A stretch of 64,000 bases of DNA from Neelides folsomi (lineage: Eukaryota; Arthropoda; Collembola; Neelipleona; Neelidae): positions 24,837-88,836 of the forward strand of contig JAQGBZ010000260.1 in the NCBI GenBank assembly GCA_034687125.1, written 5' to 3'. A model generated the notes under the pieces. That model had not been told where the DNA came from. It made no database searches and worked only from the letters and a program-made list of their open reading frames with translations. Of the stretch, positions 48,501 to 59,970 are shown in pieces. The position numbers and the translations under genes were made by a program. How positions within the stretch are numbered: position 1 is the stretch's first letter; the number at the start of each line of letters is the position of its first letter.

Positions 48501-51171
48501 TTGTCCTTTACATATATGTATGCACATTAGTCTTTTCCTCCATGTTTTAGTTACCGAGAAACTGAGTGAGTATAAATTAGGAACCATTGCCACCTTTGTT
48601 AGCGACAAGATTCAAACAAACCACTGAATGTTAACTTTGCATTTAATTTTATTAATGAATATTGATTAACATTGATTACTTGTAAAATCCCCAAATATAG
48701 TAAAGGATTAACAAAATTCCAAACGAATATTTATTAATCACATAATATGCATACCTTTTATTGAATAAATGCTCATAATTTATTAAGGCGACCAATGATT
48801 ACCAAAAGGCTAAATTCCCTTGTAATTACCTAAATGATAGTTAATAAATACATTCATGAAAAGAGGTTGAATCTAAGGCGATAAAAATGGTGGTGAATCT
48901 GGTCAACATTACCTTTTGTTTCAAACTAGCATTTCCAAGATGTACTATTAATCTGGATCAATTGTCCTATTCATCATGAAAAGACTAGACACGACAGGTA
49001 CATGAGGAATGGTAGAGAAGGGTTATTTAATAGAGACAATGGAATTAACATATTTATATTCTAATTAGCCATCTACAAGTGTTGTGTTTGGTCGTTTATT
49101 CTCTTTTATCTTCGTCCTCCTCCCTATCGCTCGCTCTCGGATTGATCAATGAAGGACGGGGATGATTTGGATTTGATCGAATGAATAAATCCCATGGCGG
49201 ATCTTTTTCCCTTTGTGTGGGAGGAATCTGACCATTGGACCAAAGTCAATAAAGTCTCTTTCTCAATATCTCAACTGAGGACTTTTAGCGGTTGACATTC
49301 GTCTTCGCTGACTCCTTCGATCACTTTCACTTGGCTAACATTAAGATGTGAAGACGATTTTGCCAATGGCCGAGAGGCTTCCCAGAGGAATCCTTTGATC
49401 TATTATTGGGAAGTGGAGCAGAGAATGAGTGGGAGGAGAGAGACAAGGTAAATTAGAGGAAGTCTCCATTTGTTGTTGGGATGGGCTTCAACCGAGGTTA
49501 GCGTGACCCTTCATGTCTTCAATCTTTTCATATTGATTTGCTTAATTCATTTCTACTCAAAAAATACGCCCACACTGGCCAATCCAAATGGCTTATTAGC
49601 TTCATAAGTCCAATGTGTTCAACCCCCCACAAGTACAAATACTATGCATTTGTCTCCTTTTGGCTCGAGTGTTAAACATGGAGCAATTGGGTGTTAAAAT
49701 TGATTAACTAGATTTAGTTCTCATTTAATATAAACTATAATTACAAAGGTATTTCTCAAATTGAATGCAATTTGAGTTAATATGTTATCCCTTGGTATTA
49801 TCATTTAAATACTAGATACGACACAGTTGAGATCATTCTTTATTTAATAAATAATGTAACCTATAAGAAAAAGTAAAGTATTAATATAATAGTACATATC
49901 GAAATTGATATCTTGTATAAATAAGTAAATAAGTATTCCCTGGTTTACAATTTACAATATTATTCATTGTATGGCTTAAAATGTTAAAGTAAATGTTTGA
50001 GTAAAATGTAAATTTTCTTATGGAGATAATCCCTACAGGAATGTGTGTACATTTGCAATGTTGTACAACTCATGTCTAAGCTAAGCATAATAAGTGTTTT
50101 TATTAAATAGATTGAAGGGATGGAAACATTTTTCTACGCACCCACACGGCATTTCTGAGCTATCAATTCCCAATGAATGAAAATATTTTAAATTTTTTAA
50201 ACAACTTGCCAATTTTGCTTTCTACTCTCTATATAACACAATTTTCCAATGTGGTAAATAGGCAATGTATTTACAATGTGGTATTATGAGATGTTGTTTG
50301 TTGGATCAAGTGGAGTCGTTTGAGTCCCGAGGTTCTCAACTTAAATGTATACGTATTTGTTTAAATAATTGGCAGGATGAGGTTTTGTGTGTAAAATCCT
50401 CATTCCAATGAGCAATCCTTTATTCCCAATATGTTTCCCAAACACATTGGGAAAACAAGGTATAAATTGGTCCACATAGTTAACTATTCAAATATACATA
50501 TTTGTCGCTCAATTTGATAAAGTTATCAATTGGATCCTCCTCTTAATAATCACATGGGAGATTTATCTATCGCAATTTTCAAATTCTCTCTTTGATTCCT
50601 CTCCCAGTTCATTTTGAGCATTTGTCCATTTTGGATGGGGCGACAGTTTTTACACAAGCATTTCTACAGAGAGTGTTTCTTATACAAGTATCAGTTAAAT
50701 CAGTATTTCAAGTGGTTGGCGTTGTTTGTGGGGCAAGAATGGACGGGGGTGGAATAAAAAAAGTGATTTTTAATATATTGAGTGACTCTTGTAAAATATC
50801 AATATGACGAAAGAATAAATTACGGTGACGCCTGGCTTATTAAAATAATAATGAGATTGAAATGGTCGTGTCAGTCTTTTGATTCCCATCTACAGAAAGG
50901 ATCTTGTTAAATATTCGTATTATTCCCAATATTCTTATCTAACAATAAGTGATTCAATTTGGGGATTTCACGACCTGTGGGGATCTGTGAGGGTTTGAGA
51001 GTGACATGTGACAAAGAAATGGTAGGTCGGAACACACCCTTGCCAAAACTCGAATCATTTTAACATCTCATTATTCAACATTTGACTTAAACGGGCATAC
51101 CGCTACTTACATAAATTTACAAATTGTGTACGAGCAAACACTTTTCAATATTTCCTTAATTCACCGGACTC
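39517..51171 (+). other. Presumed sarm1 intron or upstream sequence
   Basis: AT-rich sequence with no family-supported exon. It contains the inverted-repeat element at 46717-47644. Short ORFs near 40184, 40789, 41034 (minus), 43860 (minus) and 44166 coincide with mild GC rises but match nothing I recognise. GACTGACTGACT and GAGTGAGTG tetranucleotide runs occur near 43660-43690. Confidence 0.45.
46717..47644. mobile_element. Non-autonomous DNA transposon with long terminal inverted repeats
   Basis: The two ends are reverse complements. The arm starting AGGATGCCCGCAGTGCCGCA at 46725 matches, perfectly over 35 bases and at 42 of 44, the reverse complement of the arm ending at 47636. Similarity continues, with an indel and mismatches, for another 30-40 bases, and 7 of 8 bases outside the core (ATAACATT / ATAACAAT) also match. 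The core ends are both flanked by ATT, a possible 3-bp target duplication. The GC-rich ends contrast with an AT-rich centre. The element is about 0.91-0.93 kb, and no transposase is recognisable, so it would need a partner's enzyme. The superfamily is not determined. Confidence 0.8.
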
Positions 51172-51273
51172 ATGTCTTTCTTTGATGAGAACATTCCTTC
51201 GATCACTTCCTCGGCCTCGCGAATTCGAGCAGACAGAGCGAGGAGACATCAGTCATTATGGGATATTTATAAG
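51172..51273 (+). CDS. Candidate alternative first exon of sarm1, closest to the core
   Basis: A 34-codon exon starts at ATG and ends in phase 0 at AAG|GTGTGT, 1 kb before exon 52253. The peptide begins MSFFDENIPSITSSASRIRA and ends in an arginine-rich stretch, then SLWDIYK. Codon use and local GC content are clearly higher than in the flanking AT-rich DNA. It joins exon 52253 in frame. Together with the exons at 33396 and 39418 it suggests several promoters feeding one gene. Confidence 0.55.
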
Positions 51274-52252
51274 GTGTGTTCAGATACTTCATTTTTATAT
51301 GCCAATGTGTTGATGTAATTGGGAAATTGGTTCAAAATGCACTTGTGATTTTCAACACCGTCCACTTTAAACGTTGAGATATCTTCATTGGCTAAAGTCG
51401 ATGATAATGGCGCATTTGATAGAATTACATGTACCATTGAGTTAAGCAACATTCATTTTCATTTGTACATTCACATGTGAATCAATGAAACCTCAAAGAT
51501 TTTTAATTTAAATTTAATATAAGAAAAATAGGATTTATAAATAGGACAAATACTTTACTTACATACAATTATGTATACCTTGACTAGATACTTATATACC
51601 ATGTATGTAGTATGTATAGCACATTATAATACTCTTAAGCTCCAACCACATTGATAAATTTGAAAAAGTAAAATTAAACCAAATGGAGATTTATAAAATT
51701 GCATAGATTCACAATAAATACAAAATACATAAATACCTTTGTAATACATTACTAGAGTACTTAAATACACATTATTACATTGCATACCTATACTACATTA
51801 TGTTCATGGTATTACCTACATACTTATATTGGTATTGACATTTCTGTGTGTTTAAACCTTGAATTATATTTAATTTATAGAACAGATTTAAAGTAACAAG
51901 TAATTATGGAAATACAACAAATAACTAACACTTAAGAGTTAATTCCATATTAAGGGTTAAGGTCAAATGTCATGCATTTCATCCAAACGCACCATTTGTG
52001 CATGATTCAAAAGATTAATATAAAGATAGACAAAAACAATAGAGTCTGGATAAAAATTGGCATAATATGAATGCATATTGGTATTATTTACAGCGTACTA
52101 TTTGTAGATTGCATTGTAAAACTTAATTTCCTATTTTAATAAAGTAATTAAGTTGATATTTAAAATCAGCAATGGTCATTAGTCTAAACTACAACTGATA
52201 TAATTATTAACTCATTTATCTCATTCTAAAAATAGAATGTTATTGATTCCAG
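51274..52252 (+). other. Presumed sarm1 intron before the shared second exon
   Basis: AT-rich sequence without coding potential. It ends in a TTATTGATTCCAG acceptor. Confidence 0.5.
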
Positions 52253-55200
52253 ATGGCAGATAATGATGATCCGGTGACACTGAATGGAACATCAACAATG
52301 GGATTACTTAATGGAGTTCAATCTACAGGAAATGTCCAGGTTCATTTTTGATGATTTTGATTTTGATAATGATTTCAATATACATAGTTATAAATATTAC
52401 ATTATTTACATACACATAGTAATACAAAACTTTAGCTTTGTGCATAAATATGTATAGTGCTAATGTATCACTTAAACCTAGAACAAAAATCACTATCAAT
52501 AACATCCATGAAGCATAAACAAAATCATACTCAAATTACTTTGGTGATTTTAGATTTTGATTGATTGCTCACAATCAAATAAAAAAACACTATTGGGATC
52601 TTCAATTCTCCATATTTTTCCATGTTAAAAGATAGAAAGATTTTTCTCCTAGAATGGCTTTATTAGATTATTTCATCAATTTTGTTTGTGGATATGGAGA
52701 GTGATTTTGATTGTATTTTAAAATGTAAAATGATTCATGCTTTGATAAGCGATTTTTAATAACAGTTAGTCCAAGTAATCGGTTTGATTTTGATATATGT
52801 GATGAAAATCAATTTGGTTTATGAACAGGGCTGAATCAGCAGTATTATCTTTTATAAAATTCCTTTGAATTAGCTGAATTACAGATAGTTTCAATTTGTG
52901 GTTGGGAGCAGGGAGGAGCAAGAGATTCTAAAGTTGCCAAAAGTCATTTTTAGCATAAATTGCATTCGTGCCTTTTGAGTTGGTAAATATAATAATAATA
53001 TTGTATAGGTATCAAGTCCTTGAATGAATGTAATAATAAGATGTAGGTCAGGCTGTTGGAGTCCATTGCGACCGAATCCGTTTGTAACCGAGTTTATTTT
53101 ATATTTTAGAGCAAAGCTGCAGCGTTTTCGACCCACCACAACCAGCAATCTCACCGGATCGCCCACCAATCAATTGTGCAGCACCGCCAAGTGCAAACTC
53201 AGCAAACTCAACAAGAACGCCTCAAATCCTCCATTTCCGAGATGAAGACCGGGCTTTCTCAATGTCAAATGAACGAGACAAAAACCTCGAGCTCCTCGTC
53301 GTCGTCGTCCTCCTCCACCTCGACCTCGTCCAACTTAATGACGATGAACAAGATGCCGATGAGCAAGCTGCCGCCGCTGAAGATCGGGAACGGGTTCAAG
53401 GCCGTGGGGGCCGATGCGCCCTTGGAGACGGGCGAAGTCCTTGTGCAGGAGATCCATCCTGACATGCAAATCACTCCCGGAGTAAGCCTCAGTGAGCATC
53501 AATACACCCTCCCTAACTCCCCGCTCTCCAGCCCAAACCTAGTCATGAATAATTCAAATGCTAACACCCTCGCTTTGGTGCAACAACAGACTCCTTTGGT
53601 TGACATCACAGGCGGCATGTCGAAGATCCGATTTGAGCAGAACCAATCTGCATCCACCACCCGAGTCGTCGACAACAATGTGGAAATCGTCCAGCAAACC
53701 TCTGAGGGATCCGCCCTGCACAAAGTTGAACACGGGGGCGTGGAGGCCCAGAAGTCGGCAGGGTTCTTGAAGGAAAAGATGTAAGACTCATTTAAAAATA
53801 TAATTATTCCCGTGTTCAAACCGATCCAATCCAGGAAAGTGACGATCGGGGAAGTGACCAAGGAGGAGAATCGGACCCAAGCAGCCGCCTCTCTCAAAGT
53901 CACAACGCCGAATTCTTCGGCCGAGCTCAATTCGAGTCGGGTGGAACAAAGGCAAGAATGGAAACAGAGGCAAACAGTCACAAGCTCACATGTCACCGCC
54001 GCCTCCACGTCAACCCTCAAGATCACAAATCCTGCCCTCACTCATTCGCCATTAGGTAAAGGTAATTGGAAGAACAATTCACCTTAATCTCATTAATCTT
54101 TTCTTACTTTAATGTTAATCCTTTTAGTATTTATACTAATTTATAGTGTTAATTATTGCTCCAATTTGCAATTTTATTTATTTCCAGATTTAGAAACTCT
54201 TGGATGGGATTCTACTACTCAAGACGTTGACCGAGTAGTTAACAAATACAATACTGAGCTATCGAGTCTCGTCGATACCCTCAGAGACTCAGTTGAAGAC
54301 AGTGAGAAGTCAGTATCTAAGCTAGATGACGCGTCAAATATGATGAAAGCCGCCTGGCGGGTGCCGGGCCACGGACACCAAGTAAAAAACAAATTTAAAT
54401 TAATTAGTACAAAATGGTTTCATTTTCCATTATTTATTTCCTAGGTTGGAAAAAACCTTTGCGAGACATTCAAAAAAATCGGAGGTGTCGACATTCTGAT
54501 TGAGAATTTTTGGTCTGACAAAGGGGATCTAAGGGTGGCTTCAGCTCGACTTCTTGAGCAGTCTTTAACTCCAGACATTTGCAATTATGTCGTGGGGAAA
54601 GGGTTCGATTGTCTCGACAAAGTAGTAAAGGTAAATCCTAACCCTTGACCTCCATCAAGAGTCATGTAAGGAAAAATGCATCTGTAGGTCGCCTCGGAAC
54701 TTTGCGAAGCTGACGAATCTGGAATTGGGATGGGTCTTTTGAGGCATTTATTCCGTCATAGCGAGTCGACTTGCAGCGACGTCCTTCGCCTCCAAGGTCT
54801 CGACCGTGTGATCTTTGAGTGTCGGAGGCGGGATGTTGAAACGTTGCGAAACTGTGCATTGGCCCTTGTGAATTTGTCCCTTTACGGTGGAGCCGAGAAC
54901 CAAGAAGCCATCATCAAGCAAAGGGTCCATCTCTGGCTCTTCCCGCTGGCCTTCAACGACGACCCGTCCATTAAATACTATGCCTGTCTCGCCATTGCAA
55001 TTCTCGCCGCCAACAAAGAAATTGAAACACAAATCATCAAGTCGAGTAAGTCTCAGAAATAATAAATAAATAAATAATATAAGGTTTGATTAATAACGAA
55101 TCCTGGGGTTTTGTGCAGATACGCTTCAGTTGGTTGAGCCGTTTTTGAATTCGCATGACCCGGAGGAATTTGCAGCGTGCCATGCCACCCACATTCAAGG

Positions 55201-56766
55201 TCAGAGTGAACAATGGCTCGAGAAACTCATCCCCGTCCTCTCATCCCAAAGAGAAGAAGCCAGCTCTCTCGCCGCTTTCCATTTTTGGTAAAACAACTAT
55301 AACAATGTTATGTAACTATTTATTAATAATATTTGCTTTCAGCATGGAGGCAGGAATCAAGAAAAGACAAGGACAGGAAGGGATTTTCAAAAAGATCAGT
55401 GCGATTGAGCCTTTGAAGCTCCTCGCGTCTTCGCCCAACGCATTGGCGAGCAAATTCGCTGCCCAAGCCCTCCGTCTCATAGGAGAAACCGTTCCTCACA
55501 AATTGAGCAAGAAAGTTCCCTTGTGGTCCATTGACGACGTTCGGGAATGGGTGATACAAAAAGGGTTTGACAAATTTGCCGAGTCCTTCGTTGCCTCTCG
55601 CGTCGACGGCGACATTCTCCTCCAACTCACTGAAGAAATGCTCAAAGATGACATTAGAATTAATAACGGAATTCTCCGAAGGAGGTAATATCATTAGATC
55701 CAATAATCCCGGGACATGTAATTTAAATAGGTCAAATGGATTTTTCTCTTCCGAGGGAGATTGAATGGTTGACATTTGTTTTAAGGTTCATGCGAGACCT
55801 GAGAAATTTAAAGAAGCTTGCCGACTACACAAGCTGTGATTCCTCTAGCTTGAACGAATTTCTCATCTCAATCCATCCGGAATTCTCAGCCTACACCTAC
55901 CCCTTCCTAATCAACAACGTGGACAAGGAGACTTTGATTAAAAACGTCTCTGAGGACTTTCTGGTTGAGGCTGGCGTGGGACTCAACATTCATCGCCTTC
56001 GATTCCTCTCGGCTCTCAATGGTAATTATTGGCCCTTTGATTGCCTTCCTCAATCCTGTTTTGGCTCTGAAGCAGAGAAGTCGGAACTGTCTTCGACCCA
56101 AGAGGAATACGTGGACGTGTTTATTAGCTACCGCCGGTCCAACGGGTCTCAACTTGCTAGTCTTCTCAAAGTTCACCTCACCATGAAGGGCTTCATCGTC
56201 TTCATCGATGTGGAGAGGCTCGAGGCGGGGAAGTTTGACAACAATCTTCTGAAGAGCATTCGCAAAGCCAAGAATTTCCTTTTAGTCCTCACCCCCAATG
56301 CCCTCGACCGATGCATTGGAGATACTGACTGCAAAGACTGGGTTCACAGGGTAATTCAAAATTTAATTCAACTAATTATGAAATCATATAATTTAAATTT
56401 ATCTAAACATGGGGATGATTTGAATGAGATGGCCATTTGGTTGACAGGAAATCGTCACCGCATTGGATAGTCAGTGCAACATTATTCCAATTATTGATAA
56501 CTTCACTTGGCCAGAGACTGAGGTTTTACCTCAAGACATGCAACCTGTGCTCACCTTCAACGGCGTCAAGTAAGGACCTTTGACCTGGATTTGGCTGGTT
56601 CAATATTTTGTTATTTATTCCTAGATGGATCCACGACTACCAAGATGCTTGTGTTGAGAAGATTGAAAGATTTATCAGAGGAGAAATGGTCCCGAGGGAA
56701 CCCATCAACTTCAACAATTGCCTCATGAACGTCTTAAACTCCCATGGAAATTCAATTAGCGAATGA
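52253..56766 (+). CDS. SARM1: SARM1 / dSarm, TIR-domain NADase with ARM and tandem SAM domains
   Basis: Sarm proteins cleave NAD+ when activated and drive injury-induced axon loss; they also act in stress and immune signalling. Coding exons: 52253-52339, 53110-53780, 53835-54055, 54188-54381, 54445-54630, 54688-55045, 55119-55287, 55343-55684, 55786-56021, 56076-56350, 56448-56569 and 56625-56766. Phases agree and give 1000 residues from the ATG at 52253 (971 without that exon). A long Ser/Gln-rich N-terminal region (about 1-325) precedes armadillo repeats (about 330-690: [36 protein letters not shown]). Two SAM domains follow (about 690-820: [20 protein letters not shown]; then [13 protein letters not shown]). 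The C-terminal TIR domain has [20 protein letters not shown] and [12 protein letters not shown], the latter including the glutamate needed for NADase activity, then DCKDWVH and [15 protein letters not shown] lies at 57339. The start depends on which upstream exon is used. Confidence 0.96.
52340..53109 (+). other. sarm1 intron
   Basis: An AT-rich intron from GTTCAT to a TATTTTAG acceptor. The GC-rich blip just before the acceptor (53040-53110) reads as ORFs in other frames but has no start that keeps the downstream frame. Confidence 0.7.
53286..53335 (+). repeat. Serine-codon run in sarm1 exon 3
   Basis: A series of TCG/TCC/AGC codons encodes an almost pure serine/threonine stretch in the disordered N-terminal region of sarm1. 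The codons are mixed, so this is a protein-level low-complexity run rather than a fresh microsatellite. Confidence 0.7.
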
Positions 56767-57961
56767 ACAATTGTGAATAGTTTTACATCAAACACGTGAT
56801 TTTAAAAAAATTCAGATGGGCCAACAACGAACTTATCTAAATGCATATTTATATTATATATATAGGTATATATTATACAAGTTATAAATATTTACATATT
56901 GTTTATTTCTTATAATTATTATTATTTAATTTAGACCAGAAGTTTGTTTTGTTTCGTCTATTAAAATAACATATTGTGTAGTTTATTACCTAAATATTAT
57001 AGGTACTTGTGTAAATGCTAGTTTTAATTTTAATATTAAATATTATTTTAAATGTTTGAAATGTGTGAGCCGACCCACAACGGCTGTTAAATGCAATAAT
57101 GTACTTTAATTACCTTTACACAAGGTTCTAGATGTGAAACCCTCTTTGCTTTCTACTTTCAATTTTCATTGTTTTGCATTTAATCAAAGTTTCTATTATT
57201 ATACCGTAAATTACCTGTATTTTTATTCGTACTTACAATTAGTCTTTTAGATTTAAAAGGACGTTTTCCTTAATTATGAATATCCTCGGTCGGGACATTT
57301 TTATGATAATCAATTTATGACATATGCGTGATGTGAATAATAAATGCTTGAAATTTAACGGACTAGACATTTTTTATTTTAATAAATATGTTTATAATTG
57401 TAGTTATTTATATTTTAAATGCACACAACGATAATATTTTCTTCATACATTCGTCATATTGTAAATTATCACATAAAACATAAATATATTATTTAAATCA
57501 TGACTAAACGACGAATGAGGTGCATCAATATGTATTATATGGTGCCAATAAATAGCTAATATCACGAGGGGACATTCACAACACCAATTATAATTTGATG
57601 CGTTGTAAAGTTATAATTAAAAGTATGTAATTCCTTTTAAACTTATGATTTACCATTAATACGTTGGGAGGTAATGTAATAAATATTTGTATTTGTTCCC
57701 ATTTCAAATTCCTCCCCAAATCATCTTATATATTTCTTACCATTTTAATGTACAGATATAAATGATATGCAAATTTTCAATAAAAAATTTATTTTCAATA
57801 GTATTTCAATAGAAATTGCGAAATTCGGATACTTAAGAAATGCATGCTAAAACATACTGACGTGAGAATTTGGGATATTAAATAAAATTTCCCAATGTTA
57901 TAAATTGCTCTTGTTGATAAAAAAATACAAATAGATTTTGGGATTCTTGGAGTCGGCGAAT
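56767..57961. other. Intergenic region between convergent sarm1 and the unknown gene
   Basis: AT-rich 3' UTR sequence of both neighbours. AATAAA at 57339-57344 (plus) fits sarm1, 573 nt past its stop. TTTATT at 57788-57793 (AATAAA on minus) fits the opposing gene, 169 nt past its stop. Nothing else is seen. Confidence 0.6.
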
Positions 57962-59577
57962 TTACATTGGAGAAGGGCACGGACCCGGAATTTCGACTCG
58001 AGACTGAACTGGACATCTCCAAGTTATGAGTGCCACATTGTACAAGTAGGAATTCGTCAACATCCAGGCAATTGCAGAGTTGGTGTCAAGAGCCTGGAAC
58101 ATCTGAATAACGACAAATGGGGATTAGAGAGAATTAACAAAGCGAAGAAAGTTGTAATTGTATGTAATACAATTGGAAACATTTAACAAAATTTGTTTCA
58201 ATTAATTAAAAAAGGATTAACCATTGACAATATTTCAGGCGGCTGCTCGGTTAATCTTGAGCGTTCAAAACGGATGTAATCACCGATGATATCCAGGACA
58301 CTGTACGCAAATTGTGAGCGAAAGTCAGAAGACAATGCTGAGCCATCAATCTCGAGAATCTTGCTCCAGTCTTTTGCCGTTAAGGTCATGTCATCTCGAC
58401 CTCGTTGTTGCGGAGGAAGCTTAACGTATTTCTTGATATCAAGCTCGTGACGAACAATATGATTGTTGAGACCATTCATAGGATCAACAGTCCCTGGAAA
58501 TTAAAATCACGTTAAAATTTTAAAATCATCATTATGGTAAAATTTAATGGAGGGAATATTGAAGCAAGGAATTGTCTGTTGTAACATCTTTACCCTGAAT
58601 CATGATCTTGTTATCGTTGTTAACCACCATGATGAGCTCAACAATGACTTCGGAGTATTTGACAGGACTCTCGCCGTAAGTAATCGGCGGAAACGGCTCG
58701 TTCTTAGTCGGATCTTCATCCTTTTCTTTATACATGGCATCTACAAACCAAATGTCTAATTTAAGTAACCCAAAAGATCAAAAATTAAAAAATGTCCTTG
58801 ATAATTTATTATTCATAATATAGTAAATTCAAAAGTCTGTGTTCACACCACAATCGTAGAAGCCTTTTTCTTGATCTTCATCATAAACCTTTGCATCTTG
58901 CTGCAAATAATACTTTTCGTTCCACTCAACACACTTGTACCTAATCAGGAACATTCGAGTGGAGGGATTGTAAGCATCTTTCGGCATTTCCTTGGAGAAT
59001 CTAAAAAAGCAATAGTCCTATGTGAGGTGGAAAACATCAATTGTAATCACAGTCAATAGGTGAGTGGAACAATATAAAAATGAATTTAAAAATGCAAATT
59101 ACTCTTGGATCCGTTGCCAAGATGGGAGCAAAAGGGTGAAAATCGCAGGGAGATCATGCTCATAATTGTGTGCAAAAAGGCCAAGCTCAACGAGCATTTT
59201 GTGTACCATAACGGCACCAAGTTCTCCCAAAGAAATCTCATTGGACTTCGAGGACGGTGAAAGTGGACGGCTGCACAGGGTAACAAGGCTTGAAGGCCAA
59301 AATGAATTCTTCGGCACGATGTCTTTGAGGTACTGCTTCACATTCCGTACTGAAACATCAGCCAATTAATTGATAATCAGATTCATTAAACCAAAATGTT
59401 AATATTGGAATAATAATTTGAGATTTAAAAGTGAAAATTTAAAGTGAAAATGACAAAATGGCGTCCATTTTCTCTTTTCACAGCCACAGGTCATTCACTT
59501 TCCAATGCGTTCGGAAAATCGGAGATGTCTCCCGAATTCTCGCCATTCTCCTTCTTAGAAACGAAAATTTGAGCCAT
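57962..59577 (-). CDS. Unrecognised six-exon gene, 345-residue protein
   Basis: I do not recognise this family. Exons in coding order are 59577-59499, 59349-59103, 59000-58849, 58740-58594, 58493-58222 and 58102-57962. All five introns are GT-AG and short, and every phase joins, so the gene model is credible despite no named homologue. The protein starts MAQIFVSKKENGENSGDIS and ends in EIPGPCPSPM. It is soluble-looking: no signal peptide or clear membrane helix. It alternates charged loops (YDEDQEKG, YKEKDEDPTKNEPFPP) with hydrophobic helices (AVMVHKMLVELGLF, VIVELIMVV), and has an aromatic, cysteine-bearing end (SYLYNVALITWRCPV). The start is less sure than the rest: exon 2 is open upstream to a non-ATG codon, and I chose exon 1 because its ATG-led frame joins in phase. 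It lies head-to-head with imp4 (394 bp between starts), suggesting a shared promoter. Confidence 0.75.
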
Positions 59578-59970
59578 AATCGAGTCTCTCCCTAACGTCG
59601 GCAAAGACTATGAGTTTAAATGACAAGTAAAAGTAAATTTAAAGTCTAATTAAATAGGATTCTCCGATCTGAGCGAAAAAGGGCTCGTGCATTGAGAGCT
59701 CCTGGGACAGACTGACCAAGGGAGAAAGCCAAAGGAACGACTTGGCTTGAATAGTTGGTGGGCAAACCACCCAGCTCCATCTGGCCAACTATCTCCACTC
59801 TAGGAGATTCGTATTCCATGTGGACTGCGGCAGCATGGTCAATTCACTCAATTAAAAGAATATTAACTTTAAACATGTTTTATTTAATTCCTTTCAATTT
59901 ATACGCCTTTTGTTAATTGACCATTAAGTCTTTATCTTCGAATAAGGATTGATACATACAGAATTTTATA
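59578..59970. promoter_or_regulatory. Head-to-head intergenic region, probable bidirectional promoter
   Basis: The start codons of the unknown minus-strand gene and plus-strand imp4 are separated by this stretch. Its left half (59650-59830) is GC-richer and contains a 57-codon minus-strand ORF beginning MEYESPRVEIVGQ at 59819. I could not splice that ORF to the unknown gene with a good donor, so it may be a leader ORF or chance. The right half, next to imp4, is AT-rich. Confidence 0.45.
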
